From Shewanella sp. (GTDB taxonomy: Bacteria; Pseudomonadota; Gammaproteobacteria; Enterobacterales; Shewanellaceae): a stretch of DNA of 5,451 bases. Each line of letters starts with the position of its first letter. Position 1 is the first letter of the stretch. The notes under the pieces were generated by a model. The model searched no databases and was not told the origin of the DNA. It worked only from the letters and a program-made list of their open reading frames with translations. Positions 1 through 5,451 of this stretch are shown here, one piece after another. A program made the position numbers and the translations under genes. The DNA lies in NCBI GenBank assembly GCA_004195335.1, contig SDWK01000572.1:1-5451 (forward strand). The letters are read 5' to 3'.

Positions 1-57
1 TCCTCCATTGGGCTAGGCGACGTAAGACGGGTGCTCGCACCTGCAGTGGCTGTCTGA
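1..57 (+). CDS. tnpB: Probable C-terminal tail of TnpB (partial, 5' end outside the window)
   Basis: Frame 1 is open from the first base to a TGA at 55-57. It encodes 18 residues ending GLGDVRRVLAPAVAV. TnpB is the RNA-guided nuclease of IS200/IS605 elements, and its reading frame normally ends a few tens of bases before the right-end hairpin, just as here. The tail lies after the conserved zinc-finger and RuvC regions, so no catalytic residue can be checked. The call rests on position and frame relative to the hairpin and TCAA end, not on a conserved motif. Frame 3 is also open through this stretch but runs across the element boundary, so it is less likely. It could instead be non-coding right-end DNA of an element without an intact tnpB. 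Confidence 0.45.
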   Translation, partial: SSIGLGDVRRVLAPAVAV

Positions 58-66
58 TTCCAGAAT

Positions 67-87
67 CCCCCGGATTCATCCGTGGGG
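67..87 (+). other. Subterminal hairpin of the IS right end
   Basis: There are eight base pairs with one bulged T (83) and a TTCA loop (75-78), lying 7 bases before the terminal TCAA. In IS608-type transposition such imperfect hairpins are bound by TnpA, and a single unpaired base in the stem is typical. The same structure would be the last stem of the omegaRNA. No T-run follows on either strand, so it is not a good rho-independent terminator for the tra genes converging on it. Confidence 0.7.
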
Positions 88-102
88 AGTATGTCAAGCC
101 GA

Positions 103-732
103 CTAAATTCTCTTTTGCATATTTGCGAGATAAACCCACGCGCCCACTGACACGACACCAAACAGTATGGGAGGGATAATTGGAGGTATGGCAAAGGGGG
201 TGAGAGGGGCCAGGAGGGTGAAGGCGAAAGCTCCAACCATCGTCATATAGGCTCCCTTATGGGCCATAGGGCTAGAAAATGAAAATTGCCACTTCCGTAT
301 TTCGCGCTGCAGAGTTCCATCTACGATTGCCATCACAAAAAAAGGCAGCAGATACGGCAACCAGATCAACATCTGGCTGGCTCGGTATGTAACAAGGTGC
401 AGAGTCAGCCACACCACATCGATTCGCTGCTCCACCCACCACCCAAGCCCACGGTCGTCGAAAACTCCATCGTCTGAATAACTTCCAAAATAATCATAGG
501 TTGCGTGAAGCATTCCTGTTTCCACAAACAGGGACCTATATATATCGTTTGCTTTGTCCTGCATGTGTTTTTCTGTTACCTCGCCAAGATAACGCGAAAC
601 CATTATTTGTTCGCTATCTCTCGTTGAGATAATAGTTTCTTTAGGCACTAGAAAAGCAACGAACGTGAGTTCAAGGGCTAAAAAAATAAAAATGTAATAT
701 ACATAACCTTTTTGACTTTTTTCCTTACCCAT
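103..732 (-). CDS. traJ: DUF4400-like inner-membrane conjugation protein (TraJ of SXT-type elements)
   Basis: The product has 209 residues. Hydrophobic segments lie at about 10-29, 118-138, 160-180 and 184-204, and a polar loop of roughly 80 residues separates the first from the rest. A charged patch VDGTLQREIRKWQFSFSSPMAHKGAY (about 137-162) follows the second segment. It resembles the VDG...RRDLR...HH..K stretch that I recall from the SXT-type protein. Proteins of this type are encoded directly after traI and traD in SXT-like elements and IncA/C plasmids, and position is half of the argument here. The exact role is not established, though an accessory at the coupling-protein/secretion-channel interface is plausible. 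ATG at 730-732 is preferred because GGGGG (739-743) sits 6 bases upstream. The TTG two codons earlier directly abuts that Shine-Dalgarno. Base composition is mixed, with a very AT-rich 5' end. An IS605-type end lies 5 bp past the TAG stop. Confidence 0.75.
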   Translation of the reverse strand: MGKEKSQKGYVYYIFIFLALELTFVAFLVPKETIISTRDSEQIMVSRYLGEVTEKHMQDKANDIYRSLFVETGMLHATYDYFGSYSDDGVFDDRGLGWWVEQRIDVVWLTLHLVTYRASQMLIWLPYLLPFFVMAIVDGTLQREIRKWQFSFSSPMAHKGAYMTMVGAFAFTLLAPLTPFAIPPIIPPILFGVVSVGAWVYLANMQKRI

Positions 733-738
733 TGCCAA

Positions 739-743
739 CCCCC
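739..743 (-). promoter_or_regulatory. Ribosome binding site of the DUF4400 gene (decides its start)
   Basis: GGGGG on the minus strand is 6 bases before ATG (730-732) and 0 bases before the in-frame TTG (736-738). The spacing favours the ATG. The site lies in the 26-base gap after the stop codon of the upstream 170-residue gene. Confidence 0.6.
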
Positions 744-758
744 ATCAACACACCAGCA

Positions 759-1271
759 CTAACTATTGAAAAGCTTCATATAATTTTCACCCATTACCTC
801 TATGTCACGCTGAGACAGAGCAATATCAGCAATGGATCTCAATTCTTTAGTGCAAACAGGCTTATCTTCACTTCTCAATAAATCCAATTCACACACCATT
901 TCACCACTATTTTTACCCCTCCAGCCTTCAAAATCTTCGCCTTTATCCCACTCTTCGTTCCCAACCTTTACTTTTAAGTGATAAATAAGCGTAGACTCTT
1001 CAAGTATTATCTTTGTCACAATAAACAGTATGCTTTGAGCTCTTACCTCGAGTTCTAAATCATCAATCTTGCAATCTTTTTCTATCTTAAGCTTTGTTCT
1101 CTTTAGTATCTTTTCAAATATTTCACAACCATCCTGTCCGTACTTAATTTGGCCAATGTGGCTCAGGATGCGGTCTAATATAGACAAAACATTTGGGCAA
1201 ATAACATCTATCCCGTTGAAAAAGTTCATAGTTTTTGTTTTTTCCAAGAAAAACTTCAAGGATTTATCCAT
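759..1271 (-). CDS. Unrecognised 170-residue AT-rich protein between traD and the DUF4400 gene
   Basis: I do not recognise this protein. It is probably soluble, with no signal peptide or convincing membrane segment. The N-terminus is lysine- and phenylalanine-rich, and the rest is strongly charged and mostly acidic. Residues 52-103 look like alternating strands and helices (KLKIEKDCKIDDLELEVRAQ, then LIYHLKVKV). A GNEEWDKGEDFEGWRGKNSGE stretch (about 104-124) is loop-like, and 132-168 looks helical. The five cysteines (25, 49, 67, 127, 140) are not paired as in a zinc finger. GC content is about 36% (hand count over most of the gene), well below traD. The ATG at 1269-1271 is 4 bases after the traD stop. 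Its Shine-Dalgarno AAAGGA (1280-1285) lies in the last traD codons and stop, so translation is probably coupled to traD. A cargo or accessory gene acquired within the transfer operon is the simplest reading. Confidence 0.8.
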   Translation of the reverse strand: MDKSLKFFLEKTKTMNFFNGIDVICPNVLSILDRILSHIGQIKYGQDGCEIFEKILKRTKLKIEKDCKIDDLELEVRAQSILFIVTKIILEESTLIYHLKVKVGNEEWDKGEDFEGWRGKNSGEMVCELDLLRSEDKPVCTKELRSIADIALSQRDIEVMGENYMKLFNS

Positions 1272-1275
1272 CGTA

Positions 1276-3066
1276 TTATTCCTTTATTTCCAAAATAGGA
1301 AGGCGCCCTTTCACAAAACGACCATTCGCAAACTTTGCCAAATAATGGAGATTTGGGAGCATGCCCAAAAGCGATGGTGGAAATATCTCTATTTCCTCTT
1401 TTGTCACACCTTCTCCATACATAGCAGAAAACCCATGTGGGTCCGTAACCGACGCACCACTTCGATATTGTGCCTCCATCGTGCGCACAATCGTTTTTGG
1501 CATATTCTCGGCAATGTATTTTTGAGTCTGTCCATCAAGCACACGAAGTACAATCATGTTGTTTGTGTTACCCAGGACCTGTCTCGCCGCGGCTTCACTG
1601 CCCAAGCGCACCTCCAGATCCGCCAAGGTCTGGGTGGCAATGGTCAGCGAAAACCCAGCGCCCCGTCCCTTGTTTAGAAGTTGGATGGTGGGGGCATTGA
1701 GTACCTCGGCCGCCTCATCAACGAAAAGATTTACCCGGTTATTTCCTACCCCATAATTGTAACGATCCCCGGCGACTGCCGCCAAATCAGCCAACAGGAT
1801 TGATCCGATGGCACTTCCGACCGTTGCATCTGCCAGGGAGTCCAGACCTATGTAGGCCACCATTCCCTTAGACACGATCCGGGATGTATCTGTTATTGGC
1901 CTCAGATCATCTGGATCTGCTTCCGGAGAGAGAAGATCGCCAAGCGTGCCGCTTGTAAGCATGCTTAAAATTGGTATGAGGGACGCAATCATCTTCTGGA
2001 AGTGCTCTCGGTTGTGCGTATAGGAGGTGATCAAGCCCTTGAGTTCCGGTGACGGTGACTCGTTTGCAACCTCTGACTCATAAAACTGGATATAAGCCTC
2101 AATCTCTTTGCCACGGTTACTTTTGAGGTAGCTGGTGATGCGAGTATCCCAGTTTTTGACCTTTTTTTCGAAATGGGCTCTTAATGCTCGCACTACCAGC
2201 ATTCCTGGATCCCCCTCAAGGTAGCGGCGCAACTTGAGCAGATTTGGCTGCTCATCCACCGCCAATAAGCCATTTACGATGTTGTTTAGAGCCATCCATC
2301 CAAAGGCAGTAAAAGGGTCCGCTCCTGTCTCCGAAGGGATGAGAGTCGAAATCCGACTAGCAATTTCGGTGGGGCGATTCCAGTTGCGTAGCGGATCTAT
2401 GCGAGCACTCTTCTCGGGAAAACCCGGGTGAAAACTGATGAATTTTTCCGGCTCCCCCATTGCCTCACAAATCCGGCGGGCATTCTCCCGTAGCTCATGG
2501 TCACCTTTAGGGTCAATAATGAAGACTGCTTCTCCACGCAAAATAGCCTGGGCGATCAGCAAATCATAAAGACGAGTTTTTCCCGATCCCGTCGTTCCCA
2601 CAACGAGCGTATGACCATTGAGCATGTCCTCTGGGAAATACAGCGGTTCGCTTCTCTTGGCACCCAACCCATGAATCCACTGGTGCCCCTTGGCCAGGAC
2701 CTTTTTCCCTAAAATTCTTTCAGGGTCTTTTTTTAGAATTTCCGACGCCTTCTCAACCTCTTGTTGTCCCCATGGGAACCCCTCCCCTATCCACGAACCT
2801 TTCTTGTTGGCTAGGGACTTAAATTTTTTCCAACCCACGAATTGCAAAACTACCCTGCGCAAGCTGCGATGCTCTTGAATTCGGGGAAAAGAGGCCACCA
2901 ACCTCCAGATACCCATCCCAAGCCCGGCCCCTCCCAAAATCAAAAATGGCCCAAGGGGAAGGTCCGTTTTATGCGTCAATAGCGCCATAAAAGCCACGCC
3001 AAGAAACCAGCTTATTGCTGCCCAAATTTCATAAACCGGCCGGAAAGGAATTTCATATTTCTCCAC
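1276..3066 (-). CDS. traD: Conjugative coupling protein TraD, SXT/TOL type (T4CP ATPase)
   Basis: The 596-residue inner-membrane ATPase would link the relaxase-DNA complex to the type IV secretion channel and help pump the DNA. Two membrane segments lie at about 14-30 and 37-57, after a short N-terminus ending FRPVYEI as in SXT TraD. The nucleotide-binding domain has Walker A GTTGSGKT (157-164), the family motif DPKGD (185-189), Walker B VNLFVDEAAEV (445-455, with D450/E451), and ATQT (477-480) followed by VLGNTNN (497-503). Further SXT-TraD-like stretches are LLSPEADPDDLRPI (378-391) and YIGLDSLAD (405-413). All key ATPase motifs look intact, and the length is close to SXT TraD. The start is GTG (3064-3066), chosen because its N-terminus aligns with homologues and AAAGGGGG sits just upstream. 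It begins 10 bases after the traI stop and is almost certainly in the same operon. Confidence 0.96.
   Translation of the reverse strand: MEKYEIPFRPVYEIWAAISWFLGVAFMALLTHKTDLPLGPFLILGGAGLGMGIWRLVASFPRIQEHRSLRRVVLQFVGWKKFKSLANKKGSWIGEGFPWGQQEVEKASEILKKDPERILGKKVLAKGHQWIHGLGAKRSEPLYFPEDMLNGHTLVVGTTGSGKTRLYDLLIAQAILRGEAVFIIDPKGDHELRENARRICEAMGEPEKFISFHPGFPEKSARIDPLRNWNRPTEIASRISTLIPSETGADPFTAFGWMALNNIVNGLLAVDEQPNLLKLRRYLEGDPGMLVVRALRAHFEKKVKNWDTRITSYLKSNRGKEIEAYIQFYESEVANESPSPELKGLITSYTHNREHFQKMIASLIPILSMLTSGTLGDLLSPEADPDDLRPITDTSRIVSKGMVAYIGLDSLADATVGSAIGSILLADLAAVAGDRYNYGVGNNRVNLFVDEAAEVLNAPTIQLLNKGRGAGFSLTIATQTLADLEVRLGSEAAARQVLGNTNNMIVLRVLDGQTQKYIAENMPKTIVRTMEAQYRSGASVTDPHGFSAMYGEGVTKEEIEIFPPSLLGMLPNLHYLAKFANGRFVKGRLPILEIKE
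1280..1285 (-). promoter_or_regulatory. Ribosome binding site of the 170-residue gene, inside the end of traD
   Basis: AAAGGA lies 8 bases before the ATG at 1269-1271 and within the last codons of traD (…ATA AAG GAA TAA). It supports the chosen start and translational coupling to traD. Confidence 0.6.
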
Positions 3067-3070
3067 AAAG

Positions 3071-3078
3071 CCCCCTTT
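3071..3078 (-). promoter_or_regulatory. Ribosome binding site of traD, overlapping the traI stop
   Basis: AAAGGGGG on the minus strand ends 4 bases before the GTG start of traD and overlaps the traI TAA (3077-3079). The strong match supports a GTG start, and the overlap suggests that ribosomes finishing traI re-initiate on traD. Confidence 0.65.
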
Positions 3079-5451
3079 ATTCAGGCAAGGAAAGGTAGAT
3101 ACAATCCCTGCCTTCTATTTTCGTTTTTTTTATTTTTGGTGAATTATTTATAGTTGCACGAGCCTTTGTTTTTTTATAACCGAGCGACTCCATCCACTCG
3201 ATAGCTCTCGGAATATATGTGCAAAGCCGACCCCCGTTATAGAAAGGAGACAGAACCTCTTCGCCTTCAGTTATGGCATTGATCAGCGCATCGATATCTG
3301 ATTCTTCCTTGCTCTTTTTCTTTGGCGTAGGATCTGGACTTACGGCTAAATCTGGACTTAGCCATGATGGCAGGTTTGGTGTTGAGGCAACCTGTGATTC
3401 AGTATCTCCAGCTTGTTCTGGGTGAAAGATAACCTTTGGTCTATTTTTATTCGGAACCACAAACGGACGATCGGGCACAACATCTCCACCAGACGCATTC
3501 GCAACTTCTTGTTCTAATATCGGGTTTTCAACTTTATCTTTTTCAACCTCTGAGAGTCCGGAAAGGTCGGTACAGGGGGAAGTTCCGGTCAAAATCAGGA
3601 AGTGGGAGGATACTTTCTTTTCCAGAGCGACCCCTTTTGCATTTCCTCCCAATACCGGCATATCTCTTACATTTTTTAAAGGGTTGGAGGGATCACTTTC
3701 CAACCATCCGCTTCCTACCAACAATGGCAAAAGCTCCTTTGTGGCTATGCCGTATCCCTCAAGAGCTTTGGGGTATCGAATAACCACGGCTCCTTTGCCC
3801 ATAAGCGCAACATCCTTGTTCCACTCCCTTGTCTTTCCTAAAACCAGGTCTTCCGCTAATGCCTTGAGCACCTCTCCCTCAATCCCAGCATTCTCGAAGA
3901 ATAAGGTCGCTTCATCTATGATTTTTTGGGTCTCTGGATCCGGTTTATCCCTGACGGGTTCACGGTGAGGCTTAGATGTAGGAGCTTCAAGGGGGAGGAT
4001 AAGTTCTGCAGATGCCATAGGTGGTTCTTCTGGCAAGGGGATATCGCTAGAAGGTGGGGAGCCTACACGCGATGTATTAATTGTCTGCTTTTTTATACTC
4101 TTAGCCGGATCAGTGCTTTTCTTGTCAGTATCCACTGAAGTTTTTTGCTGCACGGAGGCAACCTCTTGCTCTTTTGCTGAGGGCTTTTTCGGTGTTGGCT
4201 TTTTTGGTGTAGCGTCCGGTTCGAACACTGGCCCTGATTGATTAGCTGGTGAGATGGGTGGCACGGCTTCCTGTGCGACAGATTGATTGTTTGGTTCAAA
4301 AGACACCTTGCCGCTGATTGATACAGGGGCTGGATCCAATAATAATTCTGGAGCCTGTAATCGAAGAACTCCTAACCAAATATTCTTACTTTCTGCCAGG
4401 AGCACCTCCGGCTGAATGTACCAGTACCGCGATCTCCTCTCTGAACTAATTGCAGGGTAAGCCAACTCTCGCTCGATCAGGATATCGGCCAGAGTGTCAG
4501 GATCTCGGGGGATACCAGGGATATTATCTTTACTCAGGAGATCAATTATTTCAGAAGCACCCTGTCTCCATACGACATAGATATTCCCTTCCATCACCCA
4601 AACTCTGGCGCCGGGCAGGTTTGTCTTCCAAGTGCCGTTTCGCAACAGTCTCCTCATCCCATCAACTAGATTTCGCTCTACCGGGACAGCTACCTGGGGG
4701 CCTAAATCACCTTCCAATCTCCTTTCTTTGAGGTCTTTTTCCGTGCTACTGGAATCTGCCTTAACGACAATTTCATGAACAATGTTTCTGCCAACCACCG
4801 CGCCCGAGATCGCCAACATTACCTTTTCCAAAAGTCCCGGTGTTGTTTCGGACAGATAACTTTTAACTTCGGTAGTGAGCAGATTATTAACAACCAATGG
4901 CGTTATTGATTCATGCTTACCTTGTCTGTCCTGCTTCCAGCGGAGAAAATACCGGTCAATCCTATTTTTCTTTCCCCAGGCAAGCAGATCTTCTTTGTAT
5001 GGGTCCCAGGTCATTTGGCCCGTGGCATCAAGCACTGAAATATCCGCTACAGGCTTGCCCATGTCGTGGCCAAGAGCTGCAATGAACATTGCAAATTCCC
5101 ATGCTGGACGCATCTTCCGGCGGTCCTGGGGAGAATGCTCCATGGCGTAAAGGCGATTCTCGCACAGCTGCATTGCATAAAAGGCAGTTTCCAGACCGTG
5201 TCGGAACAGTCCCCCAACTCCTCGATGATGGTGAGCTTCACTGGCAGGAAGCAAGTGAACAAAGCAGGCATAGCGCCTGATGGCAGGCTCATACAGGTTA
5301 GTAAATTCTTCGTTATTACATCGCGCAAATTGCTTTATCTGGCGAATATATTCTGACTGAGAAAGCATGAGATCCGACTCGGACACCAAGGGAATTCCCT
5401 TTAAAAAAGGGGGATAACGGGGAATGTCTATATCAATGACAGAGTCAATTT
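3077..5451 (-). CDS. traI: MOBH-family relaxase TraI (5' end cut by the window)
   Basis: This is the DNA-nicking relaxase that starts conjugative transfer at oriT. There are 790 residues in view, numbered here from the first full codon at 5447-5449. The frame is open to the last base. Upstream of the TTG at 5387-5389 it still encodes DIPRYPPFLKGIP, matching the conserved EIPRYPPFAKGLP of SXT TraI, so the true start lies outside. The TraI_2 domain follows: RRYACFVHLLPASE (58-71), the three-histidine motif HHH (73-75), LFRHGLE (81-87), and the HD metal motif GHDMGKP (127-133, H128/D129). WDPY (Y151) and DRYFLRW (Y167) are conserved tyrosine positions. IPGIPRDPDTLADIL (310-324) closes the conserved part. 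A proline/lysine/serine-rich, probably disordered linker covers about 370-505, and a TraI_2_C-like domain about 506-600, including GKGAVVIRYP (551-560). A second low-complexity stretch precedes a basic C-terminal module (about 717-790). Metal motifs look intact. Confidence 0.95.
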   Translation of the reverse strand, partial: IDSVIDIDIPRYPPFLKGIPLVSESDLMLSQSEYIRQIKQFARCNNEEFTNLYEPAIRRYACFVHLLPASEAHHHRGVGGLFRHGLETAFYAMQLCENRLYAMEHSPQDRRKMRPAWEFAMFIAALGHDMGKPVADISVLDATGQMTWDPYKEDLLAWGKKNRIDRYFLRWKQDRQGKHESITPLVVNNLLTTEVKSYLSETTPGLLEKVMLAISGAVVGRNIVHEIVVKADSSSTEKDLKERRLEGDLGPQVAVPVERNLVDGMRRLLRNGTWKTNLPGARVWVMEGNIYVVWRQGASEIIDLLSKDNIPGIPRDPDTLADILIERELAYPAISSERRSRYWYIQPEVLLAESKNIWLGVLRLQAPELLLDPAPVSISGKVSFEPNNQSVAQEAVPPISPANQSGPVFEPDATPKKPTPKKPSAKEQEVASVQQKTSVDTDKKSTDPAKSIKKQTINTSRVGSPPSSDIPLPEEPPMASAELILPLEAPTSKPHREPVRDKPDPETQKIIDEATLFFENAGIEGEVLKALAEDLVLGKTREWNKDVALMGKGAVVIRYPKALEGYGIATKELLPLLVGSGWLESDPSNPLKNVRDMPVLGGNAKGVALEKKVSSHFLILTGTSPCTDLSGLSEVEKDKVENPILEQEVANASGGDVVPDRPFVVPNKNRPKVIFHPEQAGDTESQVASTPNLPSWLSPDLAVSPDPTPKKKSKEESDIDALINAITEGEEVLSPFYNGGRLCTYIPRAIEWMESLGYKKTKARATINNSPKIKKTKIEGRDCIYLSLPE

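Larger units (their letters stand above)
1..97 (+). mobile_element. Right end of an IS200/IS605-family insertion sequence (left part outside the window)
   Basis: The stretch has the layout of an IS605-type right end. A probable tnpB 3' tail comes first, then a strong subterminal hairpin (67-87), then the sequence GAGTATGTCAA ending in the tetranucleotide TCAA at 94-97. TCAA is the right cleavage site known for IS608, and closely similar ends occur in many IS605-family elements. These transposons are moved as single strands by the Y1 transposase TnpA, and they have subterminal hairpins instead of terminal inverted repeats and make no target duplication. Neither the left end nor tnpA is in view, so I cannot say whether the copy is complete, or whether it is a tnpB-only (IS1341-like) element. 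The outer boundary at 97/98 is inferred from TCAA. It lies 5 bp beyond the stop codon of the convergent DUF4400 gene. Confidence 0.75.
1..113 (+). ncRNA. 3' part of a putative omegaRNA (reRNA) with its guide segment
   Basis: In characterised IS200/IS605 elements the RNA overlapping the tnpB 3' end and the right end forms the scaffold that binds TnpB, and about 16-20 bases just outside the element serve as guide. Two stems are visible. One is GGTGC/GCACC at 30-41 with a very short loop. The other is an 8-bp stem at 67-87: CCCC(67-70)+CGGA(71-74) pairs with TCCG(79-82)+GGGG(84-87), with a TTCA loop and a bulged T83. The scaffold should end at 97 and the guide begin at 98 (GCCGACTAAATTCTCT). That guide is antisense to the last codons and stop of the neighbouring DUF4400 gene. 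The RNA's 5' end is outside the window, its 3' end is approximate, and expression is inferred. Confidence 0.55.

Noticed and set aside
61..90. GC-rich hairpin as a transcription terminator for the tra operon
   Set aside because: No T-run follows on the minus strand. Its position, bulge and the adjacent TCAA fit an IS605 end and omegaRNA stem better.
733..758. Gap before the DUF4400 gene as a promoter
   Set aside because: It is only 26 bases with no recognisable -35/-10 pair. The upstream gene is AT-rich, so chance promoter-like strings inside it would not be informative.
1069..1677. 202-codon plus-strand reading frame across the 170-residue gene and the end of traD
   Set aside because: It runs antisense through two genes with clear coding logic on the minus strand. 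The protein has no family resemblance and there is no convincing ribosome binding site, so it is a shadow.
4177..4215. Short near-repeats resembling a CRISPR or iteron array
   Set aside because: There are only two imperfect units with no spacers. They are fully explained by the PKKP codons in the TraI linker.
4093..4299. 68-codon minus-strand frame overlapping the traI linker
   Set aside because: It is an out-of-frame reading of the low-complexity proline/lysine linker. The composition follows from the traI codons and no independent start signal is evident.
5388..5401. Perfect 14-bp palindrome AAGGGAATTCCCTT, a possible operator
   Set aside because: It lies inside conserved traI coding sequence (LKGIPL), as shown by the open upstream frame. 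It is most likely chance and not a regulatory site.

Overview
The window holds the DNA-processing end of a conjugation module of the SXT/R391, IncA/C and gonococcal-island type (MOBH relaxase family), from an integrative conjugative element or large conjugative plasmid. The host is probably a proteobacterium, judging by family resemblance and Shine-Dalgarno use. The sequence does not fix a genus, and nothing here separates chromosome-borne from plasmid-borne DNA.

Layout, in transcription order on the minus strand. A MOBH relaxase gene (traI) enters from the right edge and runs to 3077. Its reading frame stays open to the last base, so the gene is cut by the window and does not begin at the TTG near 5389. 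After 9 bases comes the coupling-protein gene traD (3066-1276, GTG start), an SXT/TOL-type TraD ATPase. Four bases later is an AT-rich gene for a 170-residue soluble protein I do not recognise (1271-759). After a 26-base gap comes a membrane protein resembling the DUF4400 family, called traJ in SXT-like elements (732-103). Tight spacing and Shine-Dalgarno sequences set inside or beside the preceding stop codons point to one co-transcribed, translationally coupled unit. TraI would nick and carry the transferred strand, TraD would bring the complex to the type IV secretion channel, and the DUF4400 protein would act at the inner membrane. The 170-residue gene is the unexplained member.

At the left edge, on the plus strand and converging on the tra genes, is the right end of an IS200/IS605-family element. 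It comprises the last codons of a probable tnpB, a GC-rich terminal hairpin and the terminal TCAA (94-97). In this family the same stretch is the 3' end of the omegaRNA (reRNA), and the bases just outside the element act as guide. Here that guide would be the junction just after traJ plus the antisense of its last codons. The element therefore sits 5 bp beyond the traJ stop, and any further tra genes would lie beyond it, outside the window.

No tRNA, rRNA, CRISPR array, oriT, attachment site or convincing promoter or rho-independent terminator was found. No stretch of 300 bases lacks a gene.
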